Counted from the first letter of the stretch, positions 24,104-33,075 are shown. The stretch: 35,083 nt of DNA from Chloroflexota bacterium (GCA_011322445.1 DRMV01000028.1:1-35083); one strand, 5' to 3'. The notes: a model not told the origin generated them from the sequence alone. Numbers and translations are program-made.

Positions 24104-25342
24104 ATGGGAATTTTGAGTCAGCCCATTGGGGTCATTGCTGAATGGTTACGCAATCTTTTGCTGGGGTGGGGCCTGTCGCAAGGGCTGACCACCGTTTTGT
24201 TGTATCTGCTCGGCGGCGCGGTGGTCGCTATTTTGGTGCAGACGTGGGTGATTTTCCTCATCTGGTATGAGCGGAAACTCATCGGCCGCATTCAAGACCG
24301 CCTGGGGCCGAACCGCGTGGGGCCTTATGGCTTGCTGCAGCCCTTTGCAGACTTCATCAAAATCATGACCAAAGAGGTTATCGTGCCCTCGGGGGCCGAT
24401 AAGCCTTTGTATTTCTGGGGCCCGATTTTGATGGATGCCGGTGTGCTGATGTTGTGGGCTGTCATCCCGCTGATGCCGATGGTGGGGATGGACCTCAACG
24501 TCGCCGCGCTTTATACCATTGCGGTGGGCGGCTTCGCAACGTTGGGGATTTTGCTTTCCGGCTGGTCTTCGAACAACAAGTTTGCGCTGGTGAGTGCCAT
24601 CCGCACGGTAGCGCAGATGGTGTCGTATGAGGTGCCCACGGTGTTGGCGCTTCTCATCCCGGTGCTGCTGGCGGGGACGATGAGCCTGCACGGCATTGTG
24701 GAAGCCCAGCACGTTTGGTACATCGTGTTTGCGCCGCTGGCTTTCCTGATTTACTTTGTGGCTTCGGTGGCTGAAAACGGGCGCTCGCCCTTCGACTTGA
24801 TGGAAGCCGAATCGGAGATTGTGGCCGGTTTCCACATTGAGTATTCGGGGATGGTGTTCGCTATCTTTTATGTGGCGGACTTTTTGCATGCGTTTACCAT
24901 CGGCGCGCTGGCGGCTGTGCTTTTCCTGGGTGGCTGGCGCGGCCCGGGGGCTGAGAGTTTCCCACTGCTGGGCTTTATTTACCTGTGGATTAAGGCGTTT
25001 GCTGTGTATTTCGTGGGCGTGTGGGTACGCGGTACGGTGCCCCGCGTGCGCGTGGATCAGTTGATGGATTTCAGTTGGAAATTCTTGACGCCGCTGGCGT
25101 TGATTCTGTTGGTGCTTACGGCGGTGCTGGACCATTTCGTGTTCGGCCTGGGCACCTGGGTGCGCGCGTTGAGCCATTTGCTGATGAATGTGGTGGTGGC
25201 GGTAGCGGTGTTGCGGTACCTGGATCATCATGAGAAGGTGCGGGCCAGCCGCCGCCAGATGGTGGCGCAGCCTGGTCAGTACCCCGTGGCGCGGCCGCCT
25301 CGCCCTGCGGTGGCCGAGAACCCGACCGAAGCGGCTTCGTAA
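24104..25342 (+). CDS. nuoH: NADH-quinone oxidoreductase subunit H
   Basis: A 412-residue polytopic subunit joining the membrane arm to the peripheral arm and forming much of the quinone channel. Signatures are YERKLIGRIQDRLGPNRVGPYG near residue 56 (split: YERKLIGRIQ, DRLGPNRVGPYG) and ENGRSPFDLMEAESEIVAGF near 225, with EYSGMVFAIFY. The last 40 residues form a polar, Pro/Arg-rich tail (RRQMVAQPGQYPVARPPRP) longer than in E. coli NuoH. GGAGGAG lies ahead of the ATG. Next is nuoJ, 13 bases on; nuoI, which normally lies between H and J, is missing. Confidence 0.96.
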   Translation: MGILSQPIGVIAEWLRNLLLGWGLSQGLTTVLLYLLGGAVVAILVQTWVIFLIWYERKLIGRIQDRLGPNRVGPYGLLQPFADFIKIMTKEVIVPSGADKPLYFWGPILMDAGVLMLWAVIPLMPMVGMDLNVAALYTIAVGGFATLGILLSGWSSNNKFALVSAIRTVAQMVSYEVPTVLALLIPVLLAGTMSLHGIVEAQHVWYIVFAPLAFLIYFVASVAENGRSPFDLMEAESEIVAGFHIEYSGMVFAIFYVADFLHAFTIGALAAVLFLGGWRGPGAESFPLLGFIYLWIKAFAVYFVGVWVRGTVPRVRVDQLMDFSWKFLTPLALILLVLTAVLDHFVFGLGTWVRALSHLLMNVVVAVAVLRYLDHHEKVRASRRQMVAQPGQYPVARPPRPAVAENPTEAAS

Positions 25343-25355
25343 GAGGAGCAGAAGC

Positions 25356-25865
25356 ATGACGGCGATGCAAATTATCTTCCTCCTGACGGCGGTGGTCACC
25401 CTCTTTTCGGCTTTGCGGGTGGTGACGACCCCCAATATGATTCATGCGGCGTTGTGGCTGGTAACCACGCTGGTGGGCGTGGCTGTGTTGTATGTGTTGC
25501 TGAGCGCCTCTTTCCTGGCTGTGGCACAAGTGGTCATTTATGTGGGCGCGATTGCCATTTTGATGATGTTCGTGATTATGCTTACCCGTCGCGAGATGCG
25601 CGATCATGGCCCGCAGACCGGTAAGCAGTGGCCGTGGGCGGCTGTGTTGGCGGTGCTGTTGTTCGGCGGGCTGGTGTGGATGGTGCAGAGCATGAGCCTG
25701 GCCGCCGCACCGGTGGCCGAAGTGCCGCAAACTGCCATTGCTGACCTCGGCAAGGCGCTGGTTTCGCCGGGCGGGTTTGTGATTCCGTTCGAGGTGGCCT
25801 CGGTGCTGCTGCTCGCTGCGCTGATCGGCGCAGTGTATGTGGCCTGGACGCGCCGCCACTCGTAG
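25356..25865 (+). CDS. nuoJ: NADH-quinone oxidoreductase subunit J
   Basis: A 169-residue subunit with five hydrophobic segments, carrying the characteristic VAQVVIYVGAIAILMMFVIML (split: VAQVVIYVGAI, AILMMFVIML) with the pi-bulge region of helix 3. The family takes part in coupling quinone reduction to proton pumping at the junction of the two arms. ATG 25356 has AGAGGAG upstream; the frame is open further up, but only inside nuoH. nuoK starts 10 bases after its stop. Confidence 0.95.
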   Translation: MTAMQIIFLLTAVVTLFSALRVVTTPNMIHAALWLVTTLVGVAVLYVLLSASFLAVAQVVIYVGAIAILMMFVIMLTRREMRDHGPQTGKQWPWAAVLAVLLFGGLVWMVQSMSLAAAPVAEVPQTAIADLGKALVSPGGFVIPFEVASVLLLAALIGAVYVAWTRRHS

Positions 25866-25875
25866 GAGGGTTGCC

Positions 25876-26184
25876 ATGATTCCGTTGAACTGGTATCTGA
25901 TTTTGGCCGCGGCGCTGTTTTCCATTGGGTTGTTTGGCGTGCTTTCTCGGCGGAATGCCGTGGCGATTTTGATGAGCGTGGAATTGATGCTCAATGCCGT
26001 GAACATCAACCTGTTGGCTTTTTGGCGTTATCGTGACCCTGCCCATCCGGTAGGGATGGTGTTCGCGGTGATTGTGTTTGCCGTGGCTGCGGCGGAGGTG
26101 GCCGTGGGCCTGGCGCTGTTCATCGCCGTTTACCGCCGCTTCAACTCGGTGGCTGCCGACGAGATCAATTTGTTGAAATGGTAG
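25876..26184 (+). CDS. nuoK: NADH-quinone oxidoreductase subunit K
   Basis: A 102-residue three-helix subunit, the normal length. The membrane glutamates needed for proton transfer are present in VAILMSVELMLNAVNIN and in the third helix AAAEVAVGLALFIAVYR. The start ATG 25876 has GGAGGG just ahead. A GC-rich hairpin lies between it and nuoL. Confidence 0.96.
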   Translation: MIPLNWYLILAAALFSIGLFGVLSRRNAVAILMSVELMLNAVNINLLAFWRYRDPAHPVGMVFAVIVFAVAAAEVAVGLALFIAVYRRFNSVAADEINLLKW

Positions 26185-26191
26185 GGCCTGG

Positions 26192-26211
26192 CGTCGGGCT
26201 GCGGCCCGGCG
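26192..26211 (+). promoter_or_regulatory. Intercistronic hairpin between nuoK and nuoL
   Basis: CGTCGGGC-TGCG-GCCCGGCG is an 8-base stem (one G-U) with a four-base loop and no T-tract. It may protect or separate the mRNA segments; function not shown. Confidence 0.4.
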
Positions 26212-26246
26212 GCAGGGCGTATCCCCAGAGATGATGTGAGGACGCC

Positions 26247-28463
26247 ATGCCGACGACGACTTTGCTCTGGTTACTTCCCGTTTTTCCTTTGCTGGCCTTT
26301 GTGCTGATTGTGCTTTTCACCAATCGGAACAAGGCCTTGAGCCACACCCTGGCCGTAGGAGCGGCTTTCCTCTCCTGGCTGGGGGCGATGGTGATTTTCG
26401 TGCGGGCGTTGAAAATCGGCCCTGAAGCCCTGGCCGAGCACCCCATCCATTCGTGGGTCAACTGGTTACCCACCGGTAACGGTTATTTGAAAATCGGTGT
26501 GATGGTGGACCCGTTGACCGCGGCGGTGCTCTTCTTCGTCGCCTGGACGATCTTCATGATCTTCCTTTACAGCGTCGGGTACCACAACTTTGGGTATCCG
26601 GAAGGCGACCATGACCAGAAAGGCTTGCCCCCGCACGGCGCAACCGTGGTGGACGAGCATGGGCACAAGCATCGTGTGCCTTCCATCGAGCCGATGTATT
26701 CCCGCTTCTTTGCCTACATTGGCTTGTTCGCCGCGGGGATGTATCTGCTGGCGATTTCCGACAACCTGCTCACGCTGTTCGTGGGCTGGGAAATCATGGG
26801 CCTGTGCTCGTACCTGCTGATTGGCTTCTGGTTCGCCAAGCCTTCGGCGCGGGCGGCGGGCATCAAAGCCTTCATGACCACCCGTGTGGGCGATGTGTTC
26901 ATGTTGTTGGGCATCGCCTATCTCTACGAGGCGACAGGCACGCTTTCCTTCCCCGACATTTTCAAGCCCGAAATGCTACACGCGTTGGCGAATGCCAACA
27001 GCGGCGTGCTGGGGCTTTCGGCGGCCGGGCTGATCGGCATTTTGCTCTTCATCGGTACGGTCGGCAAATCGGCGCAATGGCCGCTGCATGTGTGGCTGCC
27101 GGATGCTATGGAAGGCCCGACGCCGGTTTCGGCCATGATTCACGCTGCGACGATGGTTTCCGCGGGCGTGTACATGGTCATTCGTATGTTCCCGCTGCTC
27201 AAAGCGGGTTCGATGAACGGGGCGTTCCTCTCGCCGCTGACGGTGATGGGCTTCATCGGCGGCTTTACGGCCTTGTTCGCTGCCACCATTGCCGTGGCGC
27301 AGAACGACATCAAACGCGTCCTCGCTTATTCGACGATTTCTCAGCTGGGTTACATGGTGGCTGCGTTGGGCGCGGGTTCGTACATCGCGGCGACCTTCCA
27401 TCTGATTACCCACGCTTTCTTCAAAGCGTTGCTCTTCCTGGGCTCGGGTTCGGTCATTCACGGTATGGAGCACGGGGTGTTGCATACCGGCAATCATGAG
27501 GTCGACCCGCAAGATATGTTCAACATGGGCGGCCTCGCGAAGAAGATGCCCATCACGTTCTGGACTTTCGTCATTGGCGGGTTTGCCCTCTCCGGCTTCC
27601 CGGTGCTGACGGCGGGCTTCTGGTCGAAAGACATGATTTTGAGCACCTCTTTCTTCGGTGGGCATCAGGTGATTTTCTGGACGCTGGCGATTGCGGCCTT
27701 CTTGACCGCTTTCTACACCATGCGGCAGATTACCCTCACCTTCTTGGGGAAGCCGCGCACGCCGGAAGCCGAGCACGCTCATGAGACACCGTGGACGATG
27801 ACTGTCCCGCTGATGGTGCTGGCGTTCTTTGCCTTCACCGCGGGCTGGACGGGCATTCCGGAGCACTTCCCGCTGCTGGGTGGGTTGCTGCCCGATTGGT
27901 TCTCCCACTGGGTGGGGGCGACCTACGAGGCACTGTTGCAGCAGGCCGGGATGTTCAAAGAGGTGGCCGAAGGCGGCAGCCTGTTGCCGCTTTACACTTC
28001 GTTCACCGTTTCGCTGGGCGGGCTGTTCCTGGGCTGGCTGGTGTATAAGGACGTGACTTCGCCCGACCCGGCAACCGACCCGCTCAAGAAATGGCTGGGG
28101 CCGGTGCACACCCTGTTGCAGAACAAGTACTATTTCGACGAACTCTACGGGTATATCTTCATTCGCCCGGCTTACTGGTTCGCCGAAGTGTTTACTTTCC
28201 GCTGGGTCGACCGTGGCCTGATCGACGGTATTTTGCACGCCATTGCGCGGGCGGTGTATGACCTCGGCAAGGCGCTGGCGTACTGGATTGACCTGCCCAT
28301 CATCAGCGGGGCGGGTGACCTCATCGGGAACATCGTGCGAACCTTTGGGCGCGCCTTCCGGGTGGTGCAGACCGGCCGGGTGCAGGATTACATGGTCGCT
28401 GCCATGACCTCCGTGGTGGCCTTTGGCGCCTTGGTGTATTACCTGCTGGTCTTTGCCCACTAA
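26247..28463 (+). CDS. nuoL: NADH-quinone oxidoreductase subunit L
   Basis: A 738-residue antiporter-like subunit, the distal proton pump of complex I. The core has GWEIMGLCSYLLIGFW with the functional Glu, GKSAQWPLHVWLPDAMEGPTPVSA (split: GKSAQWPLHV, WLPDAMEGPTPVSA) with the key Lys, and the HAATMVSAGVYM stretch with its conserved His. The C-terminal 200 residues include the lateral helix that clamps the pump subunits (YFDELYGYIF onward). A His/charged loop near residues 115-150 (PEGDHDQKGLPPHGA) lies between helices. GAGGACG precedes the ATG. It is followed by nuoM after 23 bases. Confidence 0.96.
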   Translation: MPTTTLLWLLPVFPLLAFVLIVLFTNRNKALSHTLAVGAAFLSWLGAMVIFVRALKIGPEALAEHPIHSWVNWLPTGNGYLKIGVMVDPLTAAVLFFVAWTIFMIFLYSVGYHNFGYPEGDHDQKGLPPHGATVVDEHGHKHRVPSIEPMYSRFFAYIGLFAAGMYLLAISDNLLTLFVGWEIMGLCSYLLIGFWFAKPSARAAGIKAFMTTRVGDVFMLLGIAYLYEATGTLSFPDIFKPEMLHALANANSGVLGLSAAGLIGILLFIGTVGKSAQWPLHVWLPDAMEGPTPVSAMIHAATMVSAGVYMVIRMFPLLKAGSMNGAFLSPLTVMGFIGGFTALFAATIAVAQNDIKRVLAYSTISQLGYMVAALGAGSYIAATFHLITHAFFKALLFLGSGSVIHGMEHGVLHTGNHEVDPQDMFNMGGLAKKMPITFWTFVIGGFALSGFPVLTAGFWSKDMILSTSFFGGHQVIFWTLAIAAFLTAFYTMRQITLTFLGKPRTPEAEHAHETPWTMTVPLMVLAFFAFTAGWTGIPEHFPLLGGLLPDWFSHWVGATYEALLQQAGMFKEVAEGGSLLPLYTSFTVSLGGLFLGWLVYKDVTSPDPATDPLKKWLGPVHTLLQNKYYFDELYGYIFIRPAYWFAEVFTFRWVDRGLIDGILHAIARAVYDLGKALAYWIDLPIISGAGDLIGNIVRTFGRAFRVVQTGRVQDYMVAAMTSVVAFGALVYYLLVFAH

Positions 28464-28486
28464 GATCGGCGGATAAGGAGCGAACT

Positions 28487-30049
28487 ATGGCGTTTCTTCA
28501 GAATCATTTGCTCTCGTGGATTTTGTTCACGCCTGCGCTGGCCGCAGTTGTGATCCTGTTCTTCCCCAAGGAAAAGGTGAATTTCCACCGCTGGTTTGCG
28601 TTTATTGCCAGTCTGGTGCCTTTGGCGCTTTCCATTTGGCTGTGGGTGGCGTTCAATCCCAATGCCGAGGGCTTCCAGTTTCAGGAGCAGGCGCAGTGGT
28701 TTACCGCCGTGCATTCCACTTATCACCTTGGGGTGGACGGCATTGCCCTGGTGATGGTGCTGTTGACCACGCTCCTGACCAGTGCGGCTTTGCTGGCTTC
28801 TTTCAGCATCAAAGAACGTGTGAAAACTTACATGGTGCTCTTCCTGCTGATGGAAACCGGCATGCTGGGCGTGTTCATGGCGCTGGACTTGGTGTTCTTC
28901 TATGTGTTCTGGGAAGTCAGCCTCATCCCGATGTTCTTCCTCATTAGCCAGTGGGGCAGCGAAAAAGGCGTGCGGGTGTGGGGCAAAGGGCGCGAAGTCA
29001 AGGAACGCGACTATGCGGCCTTCAAGTTCTTGCTCTACACCATGGCCGGTTCGTTGGGTTTGCTGGCAGCCATCTTCCTGTTGGGGATGGTGAGCGGTTC
29101 GTTTGACCTGCCTGTGGTGCTGGCGCACTGGAAGACGGTGAGCGGTACGCTGTGGGGCATTCCGGTGGCGACGATCAAGGCGATTGTGTTTTGGGCTTTT
29201 GTGATTGCCTTCGCCATCAAGGTGCCGGTGTGGCCGTTCCACACATGGTTGCCCGATGCCCACACGGCTGCGCCGACGCCCGGCTCGATGATTCTGGCCG
29301 GCGTGATGCTGAAACTGGGCGCGTTTGGCTTCTTGCGCTTCATTTTGCCGCTTTACCCTGAACAGGCCAAAATGTTTGCCGGGGCGCTGGCTTTCCTCGG
29401 GATGATGTCTATCGTGATGGGGGCATTTGCTTCCTTCGGGCAGACCGACTTCAAGCGCCTGGTGGCATATTCTTCGGTCAATCACATGGGCTTTGTGATT
29501 TTGGGCATCGCTGCGGCGGCTTATGCCGCTTCTACCGATCCGACTACGGCGGCGATTGCCCTGAACGGTGCTGTGTTGCAGATGTTCAACCACGGCCTTT
29601 CCGCAGCCGGGATGTTCTTCCTGGTGGGCGTGATTTACGAGCGGGCGCACACCCGCGACCTGCGGGAGTTTGGCGGGTTGTGGCCGTTGGTGCCGATTTA
29701 TGGCGGCATTTTGGTCTTCACCTCGATGGCTTCCCTCGGGCTGCCCGGGTTGAACGGCTTCGTTTCTGAGTTCCTGGTGGTGCGGGGCTCGTGGCCGGTC
29801 TTTACCCTCTACACTGCCTTGAGCATGTTGGGTTTGCTCTTCACTGGCGCTTACATCCTCAAGGGGCTGCGAGATGTGCTCCAGGGGCCGCTGAACACCA
29901 GGTGGGTCGGTCACTTGAGCGATATTTCGGTGCGGGAAATCGCGGTGATTGCGCCGCTGATGGTGCTGATGCTGTGGATTGGTGTCTGGCCGATGTGGAT
30001 TCTGAATGTAATCAACAAGGCGGCGGTTCATTTGCTGGCCTTGCTCTGA
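28487..30049 (+). CDS. nuoM: NADH-quinone oxidoreductase subunit M
   Basis: A 520-residue antiporter-like proton-pumping subunit. Visible signatures are DGIALVMVLLTT, FYVFWEVSLIPMFFLIS with the essential Glu, IKVPVWPFHTWLPDAHTAAP (split: IKVPVWPFHTW, LPDAHTAAP) with the conserved Lys and His, and YSSVNHMGFVILG. AAGGAGC lies ahead of the ATG. The order L-M-N is the usual one. Confidence 0.96.
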   Translation: MAFLQNHLLSWILFTPALAAVVILFFPKEKVNFHRWFAFIASLVPLALSIWLWVAFNPNAEGFQFQEQAQWFTAVHSTYHLGVDGIALVMVLLTTLLTSAALLASFSIKERVKTYMVLFLLMETGMLGVFMALDLVFFYVFWEVSLIPMFFLISQWGSEKGVRVWGKGREVKERDYAAFKFLLYTMAGSLGLLAAIFLLGMVSGSFDLPVVLAHWKTVSGTLWGIPVATIKAIVFWAFVIAFAIKVPVWPFHTWLPDAHTAAPTPGSMILAGVMLKLGAFGFLRFILPLYPEQAKMFAGALAFLGMMSIVMGAFASFGQTDFKRLVAYSSVNHMGFVILGIAAAAYAASTDPTTAAIALNGAVLQMFNHGLSAAGMFFLVGVIYERAHTRDLREFGGLWPLVPIYGGILVFTSMASLGLPGLNGFVSEFLVVRGSWPVFTLYTALSMLGLLFTGAYILKGLRDVLQGPLNTRWVGHLSDISVREIAVIAPLMVLMLWIGVWPMWILNVINKAAVHLLALL

Positions 30050-30087
30050 TGCTGGCGCGAGCCGACTTGTGTCTTGGAGGTGCCTAA

Positions 30088-31545
30088 GTGAGTGGCATTA
30101 ACTCTGCAATGATGTTGGCGATTCTGCCTGAGTTGCTGATCCTGCTGGTGGCCGCGGCGGTGCTGGTCGTGGACCTGGTGGAACGGGGAAAGCACCCTCG
30201 CCTGCTGGGCTGGATCACCGTCGCGGGGTTGGGCGTGGCCTTTGTCGCCAGCCTGCTTTATGGCCGCCCACCGCAGGACGGTGCGCTGGTGTGGGGCGGC
30301 ATGTTGCGCCACGACTGGCTGGCCTTTGTGTTCCAGATGGTGTTCATCGTGGGCGCTGCGGCAACGGCGCTTTTTGGCATGGACGTGGAAAACCTCGGCG
30401 AGCGGGGTGAGTTTTACATCCTGCTGCTGGCTTCGACGCTGGGCATGACCCTGATGGCCGCGGCTGCCGATTTAGTGATGCTTTACCTGGCGATTGAGAC
30501 CACTTCGATTCCCATGTATGTACTGGCGGGCTTCCTGCATGCCGACCGCAAATCCAACGAAGCAGGTTTCAAATACCTGCTCTTTGGCGCAATGGCCTCG
30601 GCGGTGATGCTCTACGGCTTTAGCCTGCTCTACGGCTTCACCGGGGAGACCCAGTTGGCCGCACTCCCGGCTGCCATTGCCCAAAGCGGGATGGGGCTGG
30701 GTGTGCTGTTGGGTATCATTGTCTTGATTTTGGTGGGCTTTGGCTTCAAGACCTCGGTTGTGCCGCTGCACTTCTGGGCCCCCGATGTCTACCAGGGCGC
30801 GCCCACGCCGGTGACCGGCTTCCTTTCCACCGCGTCGAAGGCGGCTGGTTTTGCGGTGCTGGTACGGGTGTTCCTGGTGGCTTTCCCCGGCCAGAGCATC
30901 CCTTATTGGGGCGCTTTGCTGGCGGCGATGTCGGTCGCTACCATGACCTTGGGGAACACCCTGGCGCTGGCCCAGAAAGATATCAAGCGCATGTTGGCTT
31001 ATTCGTCCATTGCCCACGCTGGCTATATTTTGGTGGGTGTGGTTGCGCTGAGTGAGTTGGGCCTCACGGGTGTGGTGTTTTACCTGGGCGTGTATTTGCT
31101 GAGCAACCTGACCGCCTTTGGCGTGGTGGCGATGGTCGAGAAGGCCGATGACTCCAATGAAATTGCCGATTACGCCGGGTTGGGTAAACGTGCCCCGTGG
31201 CTGGCGCTGGCGCTGATGATTGCGTTGCTCTCCCTTGCCGGTATGCCGCCGTTTGGCGGTTTTGTAGGGAAGGCATGGCTGTTCGGCGCCGCGGTGACGA
31301 CGAAGAAGGCGAACCTGGTGTGGCTGGCGGTCGTGGGTGTGCTCAACTCGGTCGTGGCAATGTACTACTACCTGGTGGTGCTCAAGGTGGCTTATTTCGA
31401 CCCGCCCAAGACCGAAGGCAAGATTGCAGTAAGCACCTCTTACACCGTTGGGTTGACGGTGCTGGCGGCGGCGGTGTTGCTGGTGGGCATCGCTTTCGCC
31501 CCGTGGTTTGCCTGGGCACAGCGGGCTGCCGCCGTGTTGTTCTGA
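30088..31545 (+). CDS. nuoN: NADH-quinone oxidoreductase subunit N
   Basis: A 485-residue antiporter-like subunit and the last gene of the nuo run. It has MLYLAIETTSIPMYVLAGF with the functional Glu, GFGFKTSVVPLHFWAPDVYQ with the conserved Lys, and YSSIAHAGYILVG. The GTG start at 30088 has TTGGAGG nine bases ahead; no better ATG is available. After its stop come inverted repeat copy 2 and the atp promoter. Confidence 0.95.
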   Translation: MSGINSAMMLAILPELLILLVAAAVLVVDLVERGKHPRLLGWITVAGLGVAFVASLLYGRPPQDGALVWGGMLRHDWLAFVFQMVFIVGAAATALFGMDVENLGERGEFYILLLASTLGMTLMAAAADLVMLYLAIETTSIPMYVLAGFLHADRKSNEAGFKYLLFGAMASAVMLYGFSLLYGFTGETQLAALPAAIAQSGMGLGVLLGIIVLILVGFGFKTSVVPLHFWAPDVYQGAPTPVTGFLSTASKAAGFAVLVRVFLVAFPGQSIPYWGALLAAMSVATMTLGNTLALAQKDIKRMLAYSSIAHAGYILVGVVALSELGLTGVVFYLGVYLLSNLTAFGVVAMVEKADDSNEIADYAGLGKRAPWLALALMIALLSLAGMPPFGGFVGKAWLFGAAVTTKKANLVWLAVVGVLNSVVAMYYYLVVLKVAYFDPPKTEGKIAVSTSYTVGLTVLAAAVLLVGIAFAPWFAWAQRAAAVLF

Positions 31546-31600
31546 CATGTGGCGTTCGGGCGGCTGAAGTGGAACTTTGGCTGCCATCTTTCGCCGGGAA

Positions 31601-31663
31601 CAAACCGCAGATTTCACAGATTACGCAGAAAAATCTGCGCCTATCTGCGTAATCTGCGGTTTG
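31601..31663. repeat. Dispersed inverted repeat, copy 2
   Basis: CAAACCGCAG (31601-31610) pairs with CTGCGGTTTG (31654-31663), and AGATTACGCAGA (31618-31629) pairs with TCTGCGTAATCT (31644-31655). A tight CGCAGA-AAAA-TCTGCG hairpin (31624-31639) competes. GAGTTTTTT follows, so it may end nuo transcription. Sequence and layout match copy 1 at 976-1038. Confidence 0.8.
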
Positions 31664-31705
31664 TTGAGTTTTTTGGGCGTTTTGGCGATTCTGATGCCGC
31701 AATGG

Positions 31706-31735
31706 TTGACGGCACCTTAAGCCCCATGTTACAAT
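31706..31735 (+). promoter_or_regulatory. Strong promoter of the ATP synthase F0 operon
   Basis: TTGACG (31706-31711), an 18-base spacer, and an extended -10 TG-T-TACAAT (31727-31735). The -10 ends nine bases before the ATG at 31745, which has no Shine-Dalgarno, so the first gene is probably translated from a leaderless mRNA. Confidence 0.7.
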
Positions 31736-31744
31736 GCTGCCGCT

Positions 31745-32026
31745 ATGGATGAGTTCCAACGGCAGAAACTTGCCCGTCAGAAGGTGTTCAACCTCACCCT
31801 GGCCTCAGTGATGGCCCAGGTGGGGCTTTTGACGGTGGTCGTCTTGGGGGTGGCGCTGTGGGTCGGGCTGACCCTCGATGCCCATTACGGCACCCGCCCG
31901 CTGTGGACGATTGTGTTGGTGGTGCTGAGCGTGCCGCTCACCATCGGTGGGATGCTGTGGGTGGTGCGCCGGGCCAGCCACCGTCTGGAAGACGAGTCGC
32001 CTTCAGAGGGTGAGAAACAGCAGTAG
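31745..32026 (+). CDS. AtpZ/AtpI-family protein of the ATP synthase operon
   Basis: A 93-residue protein with two hydrophobic segments (MAQVGLLTVVVLGVALWVGL and LWTIVLVVLSVPLTIGGMLW) joined by the LDAHYGTRP turn, the usual layout of AtpZ/AtpI proteins at the head of atp operons. They assist c-ring assembly or ion supply. The charged tail (RRASHRLEDESPSEGEKQQ) is cytoplasmic. The start follows directly after the promoter. Assignment to AtpZ rather than AtpI is uncertain; position and size are the main support. Confidence 0.82.
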   Translation: MDEFQRQKLARQKVFNLTLASVMAQVGLLTVVVLGVALWVGLTLDAHYGTRPLWTIVLVVLSVPLTIGGMLWVVRRASHRLEDESPSEGEKQQ

Positions 32027-32076
32027 TTACGCCGCGCAGGCCCCGGGCCGCGCGAGTTATCTTGGAGGAAGAATTC

Positions 32077-33063
32077 ATGGCTGACCCCAAGAAGGACCCT
32101 GGGACCAAGAAAAAAGGCAACTTGCGCAAGGAATTTGGCATCCTTATGCTCATTACGGGGGTTTTGGGTGGTATCGGCTGGTACTTTTTCCCGCCGGTCA
32201 TGCCCCATGTGCAACTCCCTGCTGAGCCGGTAATGTCGCATCCGCTGTTTACCCTGCCGGTGCTGGGCGAGGTTTACCTGACCAACACCCTGGTTGCGAT
32301 GATTTTGATGGACCTGGTGGTGTTGGCGTTGGTGTATATCGTCCAAAAGGCGGCAAAGAGCGGCGATTTGGTGCCGCGTGGCCTGAGCGGCGCTTTCGAA
32401 GCCTTGCTGGAAGCCATGTATAACCTGACCGAGAGCACCGCGGGCAAGTGGACGGCGGATATCTTCCCCTATTTTGCGACCTTCTTTATCCTGGTGTTGA
32501 TTGCCAATTACATGGAACTTTTGCCGGGGGTAGATAGCATTGGCTGGCTGGCCCATGCCGAGCATACCGGCCACGCGGCGAAAGGCATTTTCCTGTTGAA
32601 GGATGCCGGGGAATATACCGTGGTGCCGTGGGTGCGGGTGCTTTCCACCGACTTGAACTTCACTGCCGCGCTGGCGCTGGTTTCGGTGTTCATGACGCAA
32701 GTCATTGGCGTCAAGGCGCTGGGGCTGCCTTACTTTGGCAAGTTCTTCAACATCAAAGCACTCTTCACCGTCAAGCCGCGCTGGATGGGCGTAATTGATT
32801 TCTTCGTGAGCATTCTGGAAATCGTTTCCGAGGTTGCCAAAATTGTCTCGTTCTCTTTCCGGTTGTTCGGTAACCTCTTTGCCGGTTCGGTGATGCTCTT
32901 CGTGATTGGCTTCCTGGTGCCTATCTGGTTCCAGAGTGCGGTGCTGCTGCTGGAATCTTTCGTGGGTGTCATTCAGGCGTTGGTGTTTGGTATGCTGACC
33001 CTGATGTTCATGTCGCTGGCGACCCACCCGCACGGCGGCGAACACGAGGAAGCCCACGCCTGA
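32077..33063 (+). CDS. atpB: F0F1 ATP synthase subunit a
   Basis: A 328-residue membrane subunit that forms the two proton half-channels beside the c-ring. The essential Arg lies in SFSFRLFGNLFAGSVML near residue 270, and NYMELLPGVDS marks an earlier conserved helix. It is longer than E. coli subunit a (271), mainly through a lysine-rich N-terminus (MADPKKDPGTKKKGNLRK) before the first helix. ATG 32077 is chosen because GGAGGAAG lies ahead of it; the TTG at 32062 falls inside that site. The C-terminus is His-rich. A hairpin lies between it and atpE. Confidence 0.94.
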   Translation: MADPKKDPGTKKKGNLRKEFGILMLITGVLGGIGWYFFPPVMPHVQLPAEPVMSHPLFTLPVLGEVYLTNTLVAMILMDLVVLALVYIVQKAAKSGDLVPRGLSGAFEALLEAMYNLTESTAGKWTADIFPYFATFFILVLIANYMELLPGVDSIGWLAHAEHTGHAAKGIFLLKDAGEYTVVPWVRVLSTDLNFTAALALVSVFMTQVIGVKALGLPYFGKFFNIKALFTVKPRWMGVIDFFVSILEIVSEVAKIVSFSFRLFGNLFAGSVMLFVIGFLVPIWFQSAVLLLESFVGVIQALVFGMLTLMFMSLATHPHGGEHEEAHA

Positions 33064-33075
33064 TGTTGTGTTTTC

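Noticed and set aside
26976-28460. 494-codon leftward frame opposite nuoL
   Set aside because: Composition is His/Arg/Gln-rich without domains; it mirrors the conserved nuoL sequence.
28460-30031. 523-codon leftward frame opposite nuoM
   Set aside because: Same reasoning: an antisense shadow of a conserved membrane protein.
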